39,141 nucleotides of DNA from Dehalococcoidia bacterium (GTDB taxonomy: Bacteria > Chloroflexota > Dehalococcoidia > Tepidiformales > Tepidiformaceae): assembly GCA_020432045.1 (NCBI GenBank), contig JAGQHB010000047.1:1-39141 (forward strand), in the 5' to 3' direction. The notes beneath the pieces were generated by a model. It did not search any database, had not been told where the DNA came from, and was given only the letters and a program-made list of their open reading frames with translations. Below, piece after piece: positions 24,338 through 32,179 of this stretch. The translations under genes were made by a program, and so were the position numbers. Position 1 is the stretch's first letter. The number at the start of each line of letters is the position of its first letter.

Positions 24338-24916
24338 TTAGCACTCCTTGATTTCGCCGGGAATAGCGATGTCGAAGGCGACCTCGTGCGTCGTCCCGCT
24401 GCCCCTGGCATCGGCCACGACCATGGCGCCGCTGACTCGCTCGGGAGTTACGGAAAAGGGCGCGGCTGGGATTGGTTGGGCGTCCTCGTCGAACCAGTTC
24501 GTGCCATCGACGGAGTTAGCGCTGGCTGTGAACGCGCCGCCTACGGCGTTGCCCTGGATGCTGAGTTCGTGACCGACGGCCGGCGAGTTTGAGATCAGGC
24601 GGTTGATATTCACGAACACCTGTACCTGGCTGCCGATGCCGGTGAGATCGAGGTCCTCGTCACGGCCGGAGAACGGCTTGCAACGCTGTACCTGCGTGAT
24701 GGCGATGCGGGCGCCATCTACGTCGACGTACCCGAGTTCGCTCGTAGCGCCTCCACCACCACCACTGCTGGAAGCCGCCGTGGTCGCAGCGGCCGACGTC
24801 GTGGCCCCACCAGGTGGCGACACCTCGCCGCCGCCGTCGTCGTCACCGCCACAGGCAGCAAGCGGGACAAGGAAGAGCGCGACCATCGAGACGATGGCCA
24901 GAAGTTTGGCATGCAT
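24338..24916 (-). CDS. Predicted lipoprotein of unknown function
   Basis: A 192-residue exported protein. The signal peptide MHAKLLAIVSMVALFLVPLAAC ends in a LAAC lipobox (Cys22), then GGDDDGGG and an Ala/Ser/Gly/Thr linker (about 30-60). The mature domain contains YVDVDGARIAITQVQRCKPF and GSQVQVFVNINRLIS, a beta-rich Ig/PepSY-like module, with a C-terminal cysteine. No enzyme motif. ATG 24916 is 6 nt after GGGGG. It converges with the PII pseudogene. Function unknown. Confidence 0.72.
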   Translation of the reverse strand: MHAKLLAIVSMVALFLVPLAACGGDDDGGGEVSPPGGATTSAAATTAASSSGGGGGATSELGYVDVDGARIAITQVQRCKPFSGRDEDLDLTGIGSQVQVFVNINRLISNSPAVGHELSIQGNAVGGAFTASANSVDGTNWFDEDAQPIPAAPFSVTPERVSGAMVVADARGSGTTHEVAFDIAIPGEIKEC

Positions 24917-25166
24917 GAGCAACCCCCAGGATTGACCGGGCGATCCAGCCCTTTCGCGTGGACGTGTCACCTCGATCCGTGATGGCCACAGATGCACCTG
25001 GCATCAGCGGCCCACTCACACTGGCACAAGCGCCGAAGGGGCGTCAACGAAACACCAGGAACGCGAACGGCGACGCCATGCGGCGGCCGGGCACGGATCC
25101 TGGCGCATCTGGGCGATGGGCCCAGCCGTCCTCCTGCAGGAGAAAGGCTGCGGTTGACCTCCGGGA

Positions 25167-25604
25167 CTATCCTTTACCGGGCAGGGTGACCGTGGCACTG
25201 GCCGGGGTCGTGATGCCCTCGCGGTCGTTCTCGGCCCAGAGTTCGATATCGATCTCGTTAGTCTCCGGGCGCTTACCGGCGATCTTGCCTTTCACCTTCA
25301 TGGTGTCGCCGTTCATGTTCATGCGGCGCATTTCGAACCGCATCTTCTTCACCCAGCCTTCGTCGCCGACGAAATCGGTGAGGAGGCGGCCGAGGTTGGC
25401 CCGCGTCCAGCCGGTGTTATAGAAGATGTCCTTGTGGCCGCCGGCCTGGGCGAAGGCGGTGTCGTGGTGGACTTCGTAAAAGTCCTGCGAGCCGCTGACC
25501 TGCTTGACCATGCGCGTGGCATCGAGCTTCACGGTGAAACCGGGGAGTTCGTCGCCGACGTTGACGTCCTCGAAGTAGAGCTGGGTATGGGTCTTCCTGG
25601 TCAT
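25167..25604 (-). CDS. MaoC-like dehydratase subunit
   Basis: A 145-residue hotdog-fold MaoC-like protein. FEDVNVGDELPGFTV begins the fold; the MVKQVSGSQDFYEVHHDTAFAQAGGHKDIFYNTGWTRANLGRLL region carries the Asp/His pair of the R-hydratase site (D36 and H42 by rough count). Its ATG overlaps the stop of the gene at 25601-26152, so the two form a heteromeric (3R)-hydroxyacyl-CoA dehydratase-like enzyme in the style of the mycobacterial HadA/HadB or archaeal FAS1-like/MaoC pairs. Substrate unknown; lipid or fatty-acyl metabolism is likely. Confidence 0.82.
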   Translation of the reverse strand: MTRKTHTQLYFEDVNVGDELPGFTVKLDATRMVKQVSGSQDFYEVHHDTAFAQAGGHKDIFYNTGWTRANLGRLLTDFVGDEGWVKKMRFEMRRMNMNGDTMKVKGKIAGKRPETNEIDIELWAENDREGITTPASATVTLPGKG

Positions 25605-26152
25605 TTCGAGCCTCCCGTGCCATTGGGGTCGGCCGCCACTTCCTCGGGCGGACGATGGGTAAGCAGCGTGTTTCGGCCGATGGCGACGACCTTTCCCGCT
25701 TCGTCGATGATGTGGGTTTCCGAGACGATCCAGGTGGAGATGGGGTCGAGCCGTGTGGGCTTGTGGAAGATATCGGCGAGGACCTGGTAGCTGGAGAGAC
25801 GCTCGCCGATCTTGATGGGGCGGATGTACTCGAATTCGTTGATGAGGTTGACCATGCGGTCACCGGGAGTGGGGACTTCGCGGAGGAGCATGGGGCCGTC
25901 CTCCGACGGGGGCCAGATGCCCTGTCCGGCGAAGTAGTCGGCCATGACGGGCGGAGCGATGACGCCGCCGTGCCTTGTTTTCGCCGCGTAATCGGGATCG
26001 AGGAAGAGCGGGTTGTCGTCGTCGATCATGTGGCAGTGACGGCGGATGGGGTCGTATTCGACCGGGTAGCGGCCGGGGACAGGCTCGGTTTGCTTGCCGA
26101 CCCACTCCTTGCGGACCGCTTCGATGTCGTACGGGGTGCCGGTTTTCGCCAT
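25601..26152 (-). CDS. FAS1-like dehydratase subunit (hotdog)
   Basis: A 183-residue protein of the FAS1-like dehydratase (MaoC N-terminal) type. Visible are the YDIEAVRKEWVGKQTEPVPGRYPVEYDPIRRHCHMIDDDNPLFLDPDYA segment, the cap strand HGGVIAPPVMADYFAGQGIWPP and ENEFEYIRPIKIGERLSSY-type strand. In such pairs this subunit is usually non-catalytic and forms the substrate pocket with the MaoC partner at 25167-25604. The ATG at 26152 has a GGAGG ribosome-binding site 7 nt upstream. First gene of the two-gene unit. Confidence 0.83.
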   Translation of the reverse strand: MAKTGTPYDIEAVRKEWVGKQTEPVPGRYPVEYDPIRRHCHMIDDDNPLFLDPDYAAKTRHGGVIAPPVMADYFAGQGIWPPSEDGPMLLREVPTPGDRMVNLINEFEYIRPIKIGERLSSYQVLADIFHKPTRLDPISTWIVSETHIIDEAGKVVAIGRNTLLTHRPPEEVAADPNGTGGSK

Positions 26153-26224
26153 GGGCGAACCTCCGTGGGGTTGTGTTGCGAATCCTACGCGAGACCGGCG
26201 AGGATAGGATGCCGGTGCGCCCGA

Positions 26225-26628
26225 TCAGGCAGACTGTAGAACGTCTCGCAGGTTCGCTACGCTTTCTTCTGCAACCACCTTGCCGTCCCTCATCGTGAGG
26301 AACGCTGCACCAATGTGGAGAAGCGCTTACCGGATGGCGGCAGCGGCGGTCCTCCCAGTCCAAACGTCCCGGTGTATACTCCTCCGGCACGATAGAGCAC
26401 GGCAACCAGGGAACCGTTAGCGACTACACGTTCGACCTTGACTTCCACATCGGAGAAGGCCGCATTGAGGCCAGCTGCCCGCATCTGGAAGGTGGCAAGA
26501 CCCGGAGGCAGAGGATGCCCTCCGATAGCAAACGTAATCTCAGGCGCAGCAACCGCAGCAGCAGCCGCAAGGTCTCCAGTCCGGACAGCATCCATGTAGC
26601 GCTCGGCGAGTTGCGCGGGGTCGGTCAT
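26225..26628 (-). pseudogene. SnoaL-like NTF2-fold gene interrupted by a frameshift
   Basis: From ATG 26628 (AGGAGG 6 nt upstream) the frame reads MTDPAQLAERYMDAVRTGDL through GGPPLPPSGKRF, an NTF2-fold N-terminus. Continuing in that frame gives a short unnatural end (STLVQRSSR). In the other frame the natural C-terminus continues HIGAAFLTMRDGKVVAEESV and NLRDVLQSA, stopping at TGA 26227-26225. Joining the two needs a one-base insertion near 26319. It is either a recent inactivation or a missing base in the sequence. The intact protein would be about 134 residues. Its role, like that of the related genes at 4048 and 4490, is unknown. Confidence 0.7.
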
Positions 26629-26845
26629 GGTAGTCCTCCTTCGCCCGAGCATACCGTTTCCGAATAATCCTTGCGCCCGTTACATCGGCGGCGATCCGAG
26701 CCAGGGGGCGCAGATCCCAGAGCGGATTGTTGACGAAGGGGTACCACCTATCGTGTCGCCACCGTCAGCTCGCCAAGTGGCGGAATAGCACTGCCTATCC
26801 GGCGATTTACGGCAGCGCTTCACGGGTTGGGCCGGTGGGCTTTCA

Positions 26846-27406
26846 ATGGATGGGCACGCAAAGGGGGCTGGCTTGGAAGACACGCTTCGCATCATCGCCG
26901 TTTGGACGCACATTCTCGGAATCGCACTGTTCGTGGGGCCGCAGTTCTTCCTCGCGTTCGCGTGGGGGCCGGCAGCGCGGACGATCAAGGACCAGAACAC
27001 GCGCCTGGACCTGACGCGGACGCTGACACGGCGGTTCGGATGGATCGGCGGTATCGGAATCGTCCTCATCGTGATCGCGGGAAGCTTCCTCATCGCGACG
27101 TGGCGGGACTACTACGCTCAGCCAGACGTGGGCTTCACCGACATCTGGTACGGCGTGATCTTCATCGTGAAGATGAACCTGCTGATCGTGATGCTGGCGA
27201 TCCTGGCAGTGCACATGTTCTACGTGGGGCCGCGGCTGGTAAACGCGATGGACGAGCACATTAATCATGGCGGGCCGGAGTCGGCGGTACGGTCGGCGAG
27301 GATGCTATCGATGGCATTTAGCATCGCGGGGCTGTTGCTGGCGCTGGCGCTGATGGTGATGGGCGTGATGATGAACACGACGGGATTCTCATTTGAAAAC
27401 AGTTAG
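26846..27406 (+). CDS. Four-helix membrane protein (CopD/DUF2269-like)
   Basis: A 186-residue integral membrane protein with four predicted helices (around residues 16-42, 66-88, 105-130 and 153-178). The first helix WTHILGIALFVGPQFFLAFAWGPAAR resembles the first helix of CopD-like copper-resistance proteins; the loops contain few charged residues. Function unproven. ATG 26846 has GGTGGG 6 nt upstream; TTG 26873 with GGGGG is a plausible alternative that would remove nine residues. No neighbour explains its role. Confidence 0.7.
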   Translation: MDGHAKGAGLEDTLRIIAVWTHILGIALFVGPQFFLAFAWGPAARTIKDQNTRLDLTRTLTRRFGWIGGIGIVLIVIAGSFLIATWRDYYAQPDVGFTDIWYGVIFIVKMNLLIVMLAILAVHMFYVGPRLVNAMDEHINHGGPESAVRSARMLSMAFSIAGLLLALALMVMGVMMNTTGFSFENS

Positions 27407-27493
27407 CCCTTAACGGTGGCTTGAGCGGACTGGTAGAAGCTCCGGGCGGCGTGTGGCACGCTCAGCACGGCGGGCGGCGAAAGCGGAGGGTCC

Positions 27494-28294
27494 ATGCGCA
27501 ACAGCGTCTTGCTCGGACTGAGCGCGTGCCTGGCGGCCATGTCGCTCGTGGGATGTTCCGGACGGGACAGTGAAACGAACGGGACGGCAGCCGCCGCGAC
27601 GGCCAGCGCCGATGCGAGCACGCCGACTGCCACGCCCACGCTGACGCCGACGCCCGTACCGGGGAAAGCGCTGGCCGAGCGGCTGGCGCAAAGCCCGCAG
27701 TACTTCATCTATGTGATTGGGCCTGGAGATACCGTGAAGACGGTTGCGGACATGCTGGACGGCGTGAGCGACGGACTCGACGCGGACTTTGTGGACGAGA
27801 TCAAGAAAGTGAACGGGCTCTCATCGGACTCGCTGCCGGTGGGGCAGGAGCTGGCGATCCCGCTGCGGCTGCCGACGGCACAATCGTTCTTCCAGGAGAA
27901 CTCAATCGCGGCGGCAATGGCGGCCAACGACCCCAAACCAGCGGTCTCGTTCCTGCGGCCAACGACAGGGTTGCGGGATGCGACACGCGGGCTCATCGGC
28001 CTCTACAAGCTGCAGATGGACGATGGCAACGCTCCCGGTGAAACGCGGGGCTTCTACGCTGTGTACTCGACGCTGGACCGCGTGGGCGTGAAGGCCGGCG
28101 AGCTGGACGCCGAAGCGCGGGTGACGGGCGAGGCGTTTGCGGTGGCTGGCGGGTCGATGGTGGCCGCGTTCCAGGCGGAGTACCCGGACGCCTACGTGTT
28201 CCGGCGAAGCAACGTGATGTACGCGGTGGCCCTGATCTCGCTCACGGTGGATGCTCCGACGATCGCGGCGGGGATGCAGGCAGCGGCGCCGTAG
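27494..28294 (+). CDS. LysM-domain lipoprotein
   Basis: A 266-residue exported protein. The signal peptide ends in LVGC (Cys21), followed by an Ala/Thr/Pro linker (about 25-60, with TPTATPTLTPTPVPG) that suggests crossing the cell wall. A LysM-like module follows (about residues 71-121: YVIGPGDTVKTVADMLDGV, LPVGQELAIPL), which binds N-acetylglucosamine polymers. The C-terminal half has no recognised fold, with a helical FLRPTTGLRDATRGLIGLYKLQ region. GGAGGG precedes ATG 27494 by 5 nt. It probably anchors at the envelope; exact role unknown. Confidence 0.8.
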   Translation: MRNSVLLGLSACLAAMSLVGCSGRDSETNGTAAAATASADASTPTATPTLTPTPVPGKALAERLAQSPQYFIYVIGPGDTVKTVADMLDGVSDGLDADFVDEIKKVNGLSSDSLPVGQELAIPLRLPTAQSFFQENSIAAAMAANDPKPAVSFLRPTTGLRDATRGLIGLYKLQMDDGNAPGETRGFYAVYSTLDRVGVKAGELDAEARVTGEAFAVAGGSMVAAFQAEYPDAYVFRRSNVMYAVALISLTVDAPTIAAGMQAAAP

Positions 28295-28308
28295 GGATCG
28301 GGTAACGG

Positions 28309-30255
28309 CTAGGCGGGATCGCCGAGGTGACCTTTGAACCAGGCAAGGGTGCGGGCGAGCACGTCTTCGCGGTGTTCGGCCGGGCCGGTGCGCTGGAAGA
28401 GGTGTGAGCCGCCGGGGTAGCGCGCAAATTCGACTTCGCAACCAGCACGCTTGAGGGTGACAAACATCTGCTCGCCCTGGCCGACGGGGCAGCGTTCGTC
28501 GGCTTCGCCCTGGACGATGAGCGTCGGTGTGCGCGTGTTGTGGGCGAACTGCGAAGGGGAGTGGGTTGCGTACCACTCTCGCGCTTCATGCGGCGCACCG
28601 CCCCACTGGCGGACGCCGAACGTGTGAGAGATATCGCTGGTGCCGAACATCGATTCGAGGTCGAAGCAGGGTGCGCCGCAAACGGCAGCCTTGAACCGGT
28701 GGTCCTGGCCGATAGTGCGGGCAGTCATGAAGCCACCGTAGCTGTAGCCGTAGATACCCTGGCGGTCGCCATCGAGGTAGGGACGTTCGAGGGCGCGATC
28801 GAGGACGGCCATGAGATCCAGGTAGTCTTCGCCGCCCCAGTCGCCGGCGACCTGCTGGGTGAAGTCGCGGCCATAGCTGGAGCTGCCGCGCGGGTTGGAG
28901 TAGACGACGGCGAAGCCGTTGGTGGCCAGGCACTGCTGGTTCGCGTTAAAGGCATAGCCGTAGTGGCCGTTGGGGCCGCCGTGGATATCAAGGATCACGG
29001 GGTAACGCTTCGCCGGGTCGAAATCCGGGGGCAGGAGCAGCCAGGACTCGACCGTGTAGCCGCCACGGGAAATGTCGAAGCGCTCCCAGCGGGCTGGTGG
29101 CGAGACCTGGAGTACCGGCGCACTCGTCGCGGTGACGAGCTCCCGGCGCATCGCGGACAGATCGATGACGGCGACTTCTCCGGTAGCAGCAAGGCTGGCG
29201 ACGGATTGGACCGCAAACCGGTGCGCGGCGTCGGCGCTAAAGCCCGAACGGAGCTCGGATTCGCCTTCGACCTGCGCAGCAGCGCCATCGCGGACATCAA
29301 CCGTCCAGAGGCCGCTGGCGCCAGCGCGGAAGGCGTGCCAGAAAGTGCGGTGGTCATCCAGCCAGATGGGGGCCGACGGCGCGGCGATGGTCGGAAAGCC
29401 ACCATCGGGGAGGCAGGGGAGGTCAGTCGTCACCTGCCGGATGTGGCCGGTTGAGGGCGTGACGACGTAGATATCGGGCTGCCAGCTGTGGGTCGGGTCG
29501 CCGGCGAAGACGATGCGGTCGCCGGCAGGGGACCAGGCGAAGGCGGTGATGGCGCCATCGGTTGGCGTAAGCGGGCGTTCGCGGCCATCTGCGACGGTGA
29601 CGAGCGCGAGATGGCCAGTCATGCCGTTGTTGGTGGCGACCCGGCAGGCGATCGACCCGCTATCGGGGGACCACGCCGGGTTTATGTGGTCGTGGACAGC
29701 ACTGGTGAGGCGGCGGACAGCGCCAGATTGGGCGTCCGCGACGAAGAGCTGTGTGCGGTTGTCGCCAAGATAGCCGCGGTTGTCCTGTTTGTAGTCGATT
29801 CGGGACGTGACGCGGACCGGCGGGGCGGCGCCGGCGGCGGGCTTCGTCCCTTCAGGATTGGCGGGATCCCAGCTGGCGATGAAGGCGATCGAGCGGCCAT
29901 CCGGGGACCAGGCGATCTCGGAGATCGCGGTCGGATGTGCAGTGATCTCGCGGGCTTCGCCACCATCCATGGGCAGGCTGAGGAGGCTGTTTGGCTCGGT
30001 GCGGTTGGAGACGAAGGCGATAGCTTCGCCGGAGGGCGACCAGCGAGCAGTGTGATTGCGCGAGCCGGTCCAGGTGAGGCGCCGTGCGTTGGAACCATCG
30101 CGGTCCGAAACCCAGAGGTGCGTAGACGACTGACTCGCTTCGCGGGCGGTCTGTGTGCGGGCATAGACGATGCGTTCGCCATCGGGGGAGATCTGCGGAT
30201 CTCCGGCGGGTTCGAACCCGTAGACAAGCGTTTCCGGGGTCAGCGGATGGGCCAC
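28309..30255 (-). CDS. S9-family serine peptidase (prolyl oligopeptidase/acylaminoacyl-peptidase type)
   Basis: A 648-residue two-domain protein. The N-terminal about 390 residues form a beta-propeller of repeated WSPDG/WSPAG strands (e.g. EIAWSPDGRSIAFIASWD). The C-terminal alpha/beta hydrolase has the oxyanion/strand DIHGGPNG, the nucleophile elbow GYSYGGFM (Ser505), the acid in QGEADERCPV (Asp586) and the base in GGSHLF (His618). It would cleave short or N-acylated peptides inside the cell. No signal peptide. GTG 30255 is preceded by GGAGG with 7 nt spacing. It converges with the LysM gene. Confidence 0.94.
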   Translation of the reverse strand: MAHPLTPETLVYGFEPAGDPQISPDGERIVYARTQTAREASQSSTHLWVSDRDGSNARRLTWTGSRNHTARWSPSGEAIAFVSNRTEPNSLLSLPMDGGEAREITAHPTAISEIAWSPDGRSIAFIASWDPANPEGTKPAAGAAPPVRVTSRIDYKQDNRGYLGDNRTQLFVADAQSGAVRRLTSAVHDHINPAWSPDSGSIACRVATNNGMTGHLALVTVADGRERPLTPTDGAITAFAWSPAGDRIVFAGDPTHSWQPDIYVVTPSTGHIRQVTTDLPCLPDGGFPTIAAPSAPIWLDDHRTFWHAFRAGASGLWTVDVRDGAAAQVEGESELRSGFSADAAHRFAVQSVASLAATGEVAVIDLSAMRRELVTATSAPVLQVSPPARWERFDISRGGYTVESWLLLPPDFDPAKRYPVILDIHGGPNGHYGYAFNANQQCLATNGFAVVYSNPRGSSSYGRDFTQQVAGDWGGEDYLDLMAVLDRALERPYLDGDRQGIYGYSYGGFMTARTIGQDHRFKAAVCGAPCFDLESMFGTSDISHTFGVRQWGGAPHEAREWYATHSPSQFAHNTRTPTLIVQGEADERCPVGQGEQMFVTLKRAGCEVEFARYPGGSHLFQRTGPAEHREDVLARTLAWFKGHLGDPA

Positions 30256-30278
30256 GGCGACACCTCCAAAGAGGAACG

Positions 30279-30284
30279 AGTATA
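30279..30284 (-). promoter_or_regulatory. Probable -10 element (TATACT) of the S9 peptidase gene
   Basis: TATACT on the minus strand is a 5/6 match to consensus and lies 24 nt before GTG 30255, leaving room for a leader with GGAGG. No good -35 is visible. Confidence 0.45.
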
Positions 30285-30325
30285 CGGCCCGACAGACCGC
30301 GAAGCGGAGGTCCCGCTGCGGGCAC

Positions 30326-30349
30326 GCACTCTGGCGGGAGTGCTAGGAT
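30326..30349 (+). promoter_or_regulatory. Inverted repeat GCACTC-N6-GAGTGC next to -10 TAGGAT
   Basis: GCACTC (30326-30331) and GAGTGC (30338-30343) are the core arms of the HrcA-type CIRCE element but with a 6-nt rather than the canonical 9-nt spacer. The -10 (TAGGAT, 30344-30349) follows directly and ends 7 nt before GTG 30357. A repressor at the repeat would block this promoter. HrcA itself is encoded at 38379 onward. Confidence 0.4.
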
Positions 30350-30356
30350 CGGGGGC

Positions 30357-31064
30357 GTGACTGATCCGTACGCCGTGCTAGGTCTGCCGCCAGACGCGCA
30401 CGAACCGGACGTAAACCGCGTGTTCCGGGCGCTGGCGCGTGACCTGCATCCGGAGCGCTACGTGGGGGCGCCGGAGGAGGAGCGAGCGGCGGCCGAGGAA
30501 CGTTTCAAAGAAGTCTCGGCCGCCTATTCGGCGATCAAGGAACGACGCGAGGAACGGCGCAGCTGGGGACCGCTGAAGCCCGAAAACAGCCTCGTGCTGG
30601 TCATGGTCGCGATGCTCCTCACGCTGGGACTGGTGCTCGCCGGGGTTATCAGCACGGCATTGACGCACATGGACCAGGCAGAGCCCGAAGTGCAGCTATC
30701 CGAAAACGCGCTCGCGACGATCAGCCTGATGCACGACGGCGTGCCCGTGCCGCACTCGGCAGTGCTGTCTGTCCGGCGCCTGGGCGATTATGTCGTACTC
30801 CAGCTTGATTCGAACGAAGTGTTGGCGCCGGGTGACCTGGCAGCTTCGTGTATCCACGACGGCGCGCACGCGTGGCGCAGCGACTCGATCCAGCAGATGT
30901 CAGCGTCGTACATCGTCCGGTACCAGGTGCCGCTGGACGCGGACCATGAAGTCGGTGTGCCCGGCGGGAGCAGCGCGGGTGGCGGAGAGACGCTTTCGTT
31001 CCTGTATGCCTGCGATGCCAATTACACGCCGGCGCCACTGGCTGCTGCGTTGTTCGCGCCGTAG
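30357..31064 (+). CDS. Membrane-anchored J-domain-like protein with HPE instead of HPD
   Basis: A 235-residue protein. Residues 3-68 form a J domain (DPYAVLGLPPDAHEPDVNRVFRALARDL, then HPERY, and the FKEVSAAYSAI helix). The invariant HPD tripeptide reads HPE (residues 31-33). In known J proteins the Asp is needed to stimulate DnaK ATPase, so activity may be changed or lost. A single TM helix lies at about residues 79-100, followed by a C-terminal domain with two cysteines (SCIHDGAH, YACDANY). GTG 30357 has -10 TAGGAT 7 nt upstream and no ribosome-binding site (leaderless). C-terminal function unknown. Confidence 0.72.
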   Translation: MTDPYAVLGLPPDAHEPDVNRVFRALARDLHPERYVGAPEEERAAAEERFKEVSAAYSAIKERREERRSWGPLKPENSLVLVMVAMLLTLGLVLAGVISTALTHMDQAEPEVQLSENALATISLMHDGVPVPHSAVLSVRRLGDYVVLQLDSNEVLAPGDLAASCIHDGAHAWRSDSIQQMSASYIVRYQVPLDADHEVGVPGGSSAGGGETLSFLYACDANYTPAPLAAALFAP

Positions 31065-31115
31065 GTGAACCGCAAGCCTCCTTTGTAAACTGTTCTGAAA
31101 TCGCGTTAAGGACCG

Positions 31116-31146
31116 TTGTTAAAGCTCCGGGGGGGGGGGGTAATGT
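31116..31146 (+). promoter_or_regulatory. Promoter with a 12-G tract in its spacer (possible phase-variable)
   Basis: TTGTTA (31116-31121) and TAATGT (31141-31146) flank a 19-nt spacer containing an uninterrupted run of 12 G (31129-31140). Gain or loss of G by slippage would move the spacing; 17 nt needs 10 G. It lies upstream of the secreted-protein gene at 31187, whose ribosome-binding site follows the predicted start. Confidence 0.6.
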
Positions 31147-31186
31147 GCTGTTGTCGGGCCCGAACCTTCTCAGGAGCTGCAAAGAT

Positions 31187-31627
31187 ATGAATCCGCGACG
31201 CCCCTCTCGGGGAACCAAGAACCCCGGTGTTCTTCGGCTGACCCAGAGCCTGATGGCGATTACCATCCTCGCGATGGTAGCCCTGGCACTCCCGTCCACG
31301 GCCTCAGCGTGGGCAGGGCAGACCTGTGTTGGGGGCAGCACCGGTAGCTACTACACCTATGGGTCAGTCACGACCTGCACTCCGCTTCCGGCAGGAACGA
31401 TTGCGACGACGGCCAGCCTTTACGGCTACTCCGAACACTCAGGAAGCTACGTATTCATCGCCTCGACGTTCAGCGCATGCGCGGGCTGCGGTTACGATGC
31501 GGCGTTCGCTGCGAATCCTTCTCCGGGTGGGAGCATGTACACCGCGGGCACGCACTTTGTCTGCATGCCGCCGCCGTTTTCTCCGTCCTGCAAGACCGCG
31601 TTTTCCGTGTGGTTCTTTAGCACCTAA
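31187..31627 (+). CDS. Small secreted cysteine-rich protein
   Basis: A 146-residue exported protein. A signal peptide (LTQSLMAITILAMVALALPSTASA, cleavage likely after TASA) is followed by a mature domain with six cysteines (QTC, TTC, SAC, AGC, FVC, PSC), several Tyr/Gly/Ser strands and no enzyme motif, suggesting a disulfide-stabilised small beta domain on the cell surface. ATG 31187 has AGGAG 10 nt upstream. It is the first gene after the poly-G promoter, with the second secreted gene 14 nt downstream. No family recognised. Confidence 0.68.
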   Translation: MNPRRPSRGTKNPGVLRLTQSLMAITILAMVALALPSTASAWAGQTCVGGSTGSYYTYGSVTTCTPLPAGTIATTASLYGYSEHSGSYVFIASTFSACAGCGYDAAFAANPSPGGSMYTAGTHFVCMPPPFSPSCKTAFSVWFFST

Positions 31628-31641
31628 CCAAGGAGGGAGTC

Positions 31642-32115
31642 ATGCATCGATCATTCAGATTCCCAAGCATGGGAATCAGCGTCATCGCAAGCGTTGTCGC
31701 TATCGGAGCGACGGCAGCAATACTCACAACAGCCATACCGGCTCTCGGCGGCGACGAGCCGACAGTGCGCTTCGCGGAGGCAAGGCCAGATGGCGCGCCG
31801 GATCCGCTAAGCCCGGAGCAATGCCGACAAGCCGAAGCCGCCCTCCTAAGCACCCGTGCCAATCTCTCGACAGCGATGGATCGGGCTCTGGATCCGGTAG
31901 CCGCGGCTAACGCGAAGTCGAGTCTGAACCAAGAGGTTGACAGGAGTCTGGCGTGGGTCGCGGCAGGATGTCCGCCGGATCCGATTCGGGGATTCATCCC
32001 GAATCCGACGGGCGAAGGCGGGTCGCTCCGCCTCATGGAACACCAGAACTTCTCGTCAGATGGCGTAATCGTCTGGGACGAACCCGGGGCGGCGAAGCCG
32101 GTTGGCCAGCCGTAG
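31642..32115 (+). CDS. Secreted protein of unknown function
   Basis: A 157-residue protein with an N-terminal hydrophobic segment (ISVIASVVAIGATAAILTTAIPALGG) that is a signal peptide or anchor. It then has a helical region with two cysteines (EQCRQAEAALLSTRANLSTAMDRAL and VAAGCPPDP) and a C-terminal extended tail. The ribosome-binding site AAGGAGGGAG is 4 nt before ATG 31642, which follows the previous gene by 14 nt, so the two form an operon under the poly-G promoter. Family not recognised. Confidence 0.65.
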   Translation: MHRSFRFPSMGISVIASVVAIGATAAILTTAIPALGGDEPTVRFAEARPDGAPDPLSPEQCRQAEAALLSTRANLSTAMDRALDPVAAANAKSSLNQEVDRSLAWVAAGCPPDPIRGFIPNPTGEGGSLRLMEHQNFSSDGVIVWDEPGAAKPVGQP

Positions 32116-32136
32116 ACCCGGACGGGATCTGAGTTC

Positions 32137-32172
32137 ACCGGGGGGCGGTGCGATCGACGTACCGCCCCCGGT
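32137..32172 (+). terminator. GC-rich hairpin, possible factor-independent stop
   Basis: The 13-nt arm ACCGGGGGGCGGT (32137-32149) and the 12-nt arm ACCGCCCCCGGT (32161-32172) form a stem with an 11-nt loop and one bulge. There is no T-run, so it may pause RNA polymerase or protect the mRNA end rather than act as a classical terminator. Confidence 0.35.
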
Positions 32173-32179
32173 CGTGCGA

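Noticed and set aside
27421-27494. TGGCACG-containing sequence as a sigma-54 promoter before the LysM gene
   Set aside because: The second GC of the -24/-12 pair is two bases too close to the GG, and no downstream enhancer features were seen.
30326-30343. Inverted repeat as a canonical CIRCE element
   Set aside because: The arms match the CIRCE core, but CIRCE has a 9-nt spacer and longer arms; here the spacer is 6 nt. It is kept only as a CIRCE-like lead.
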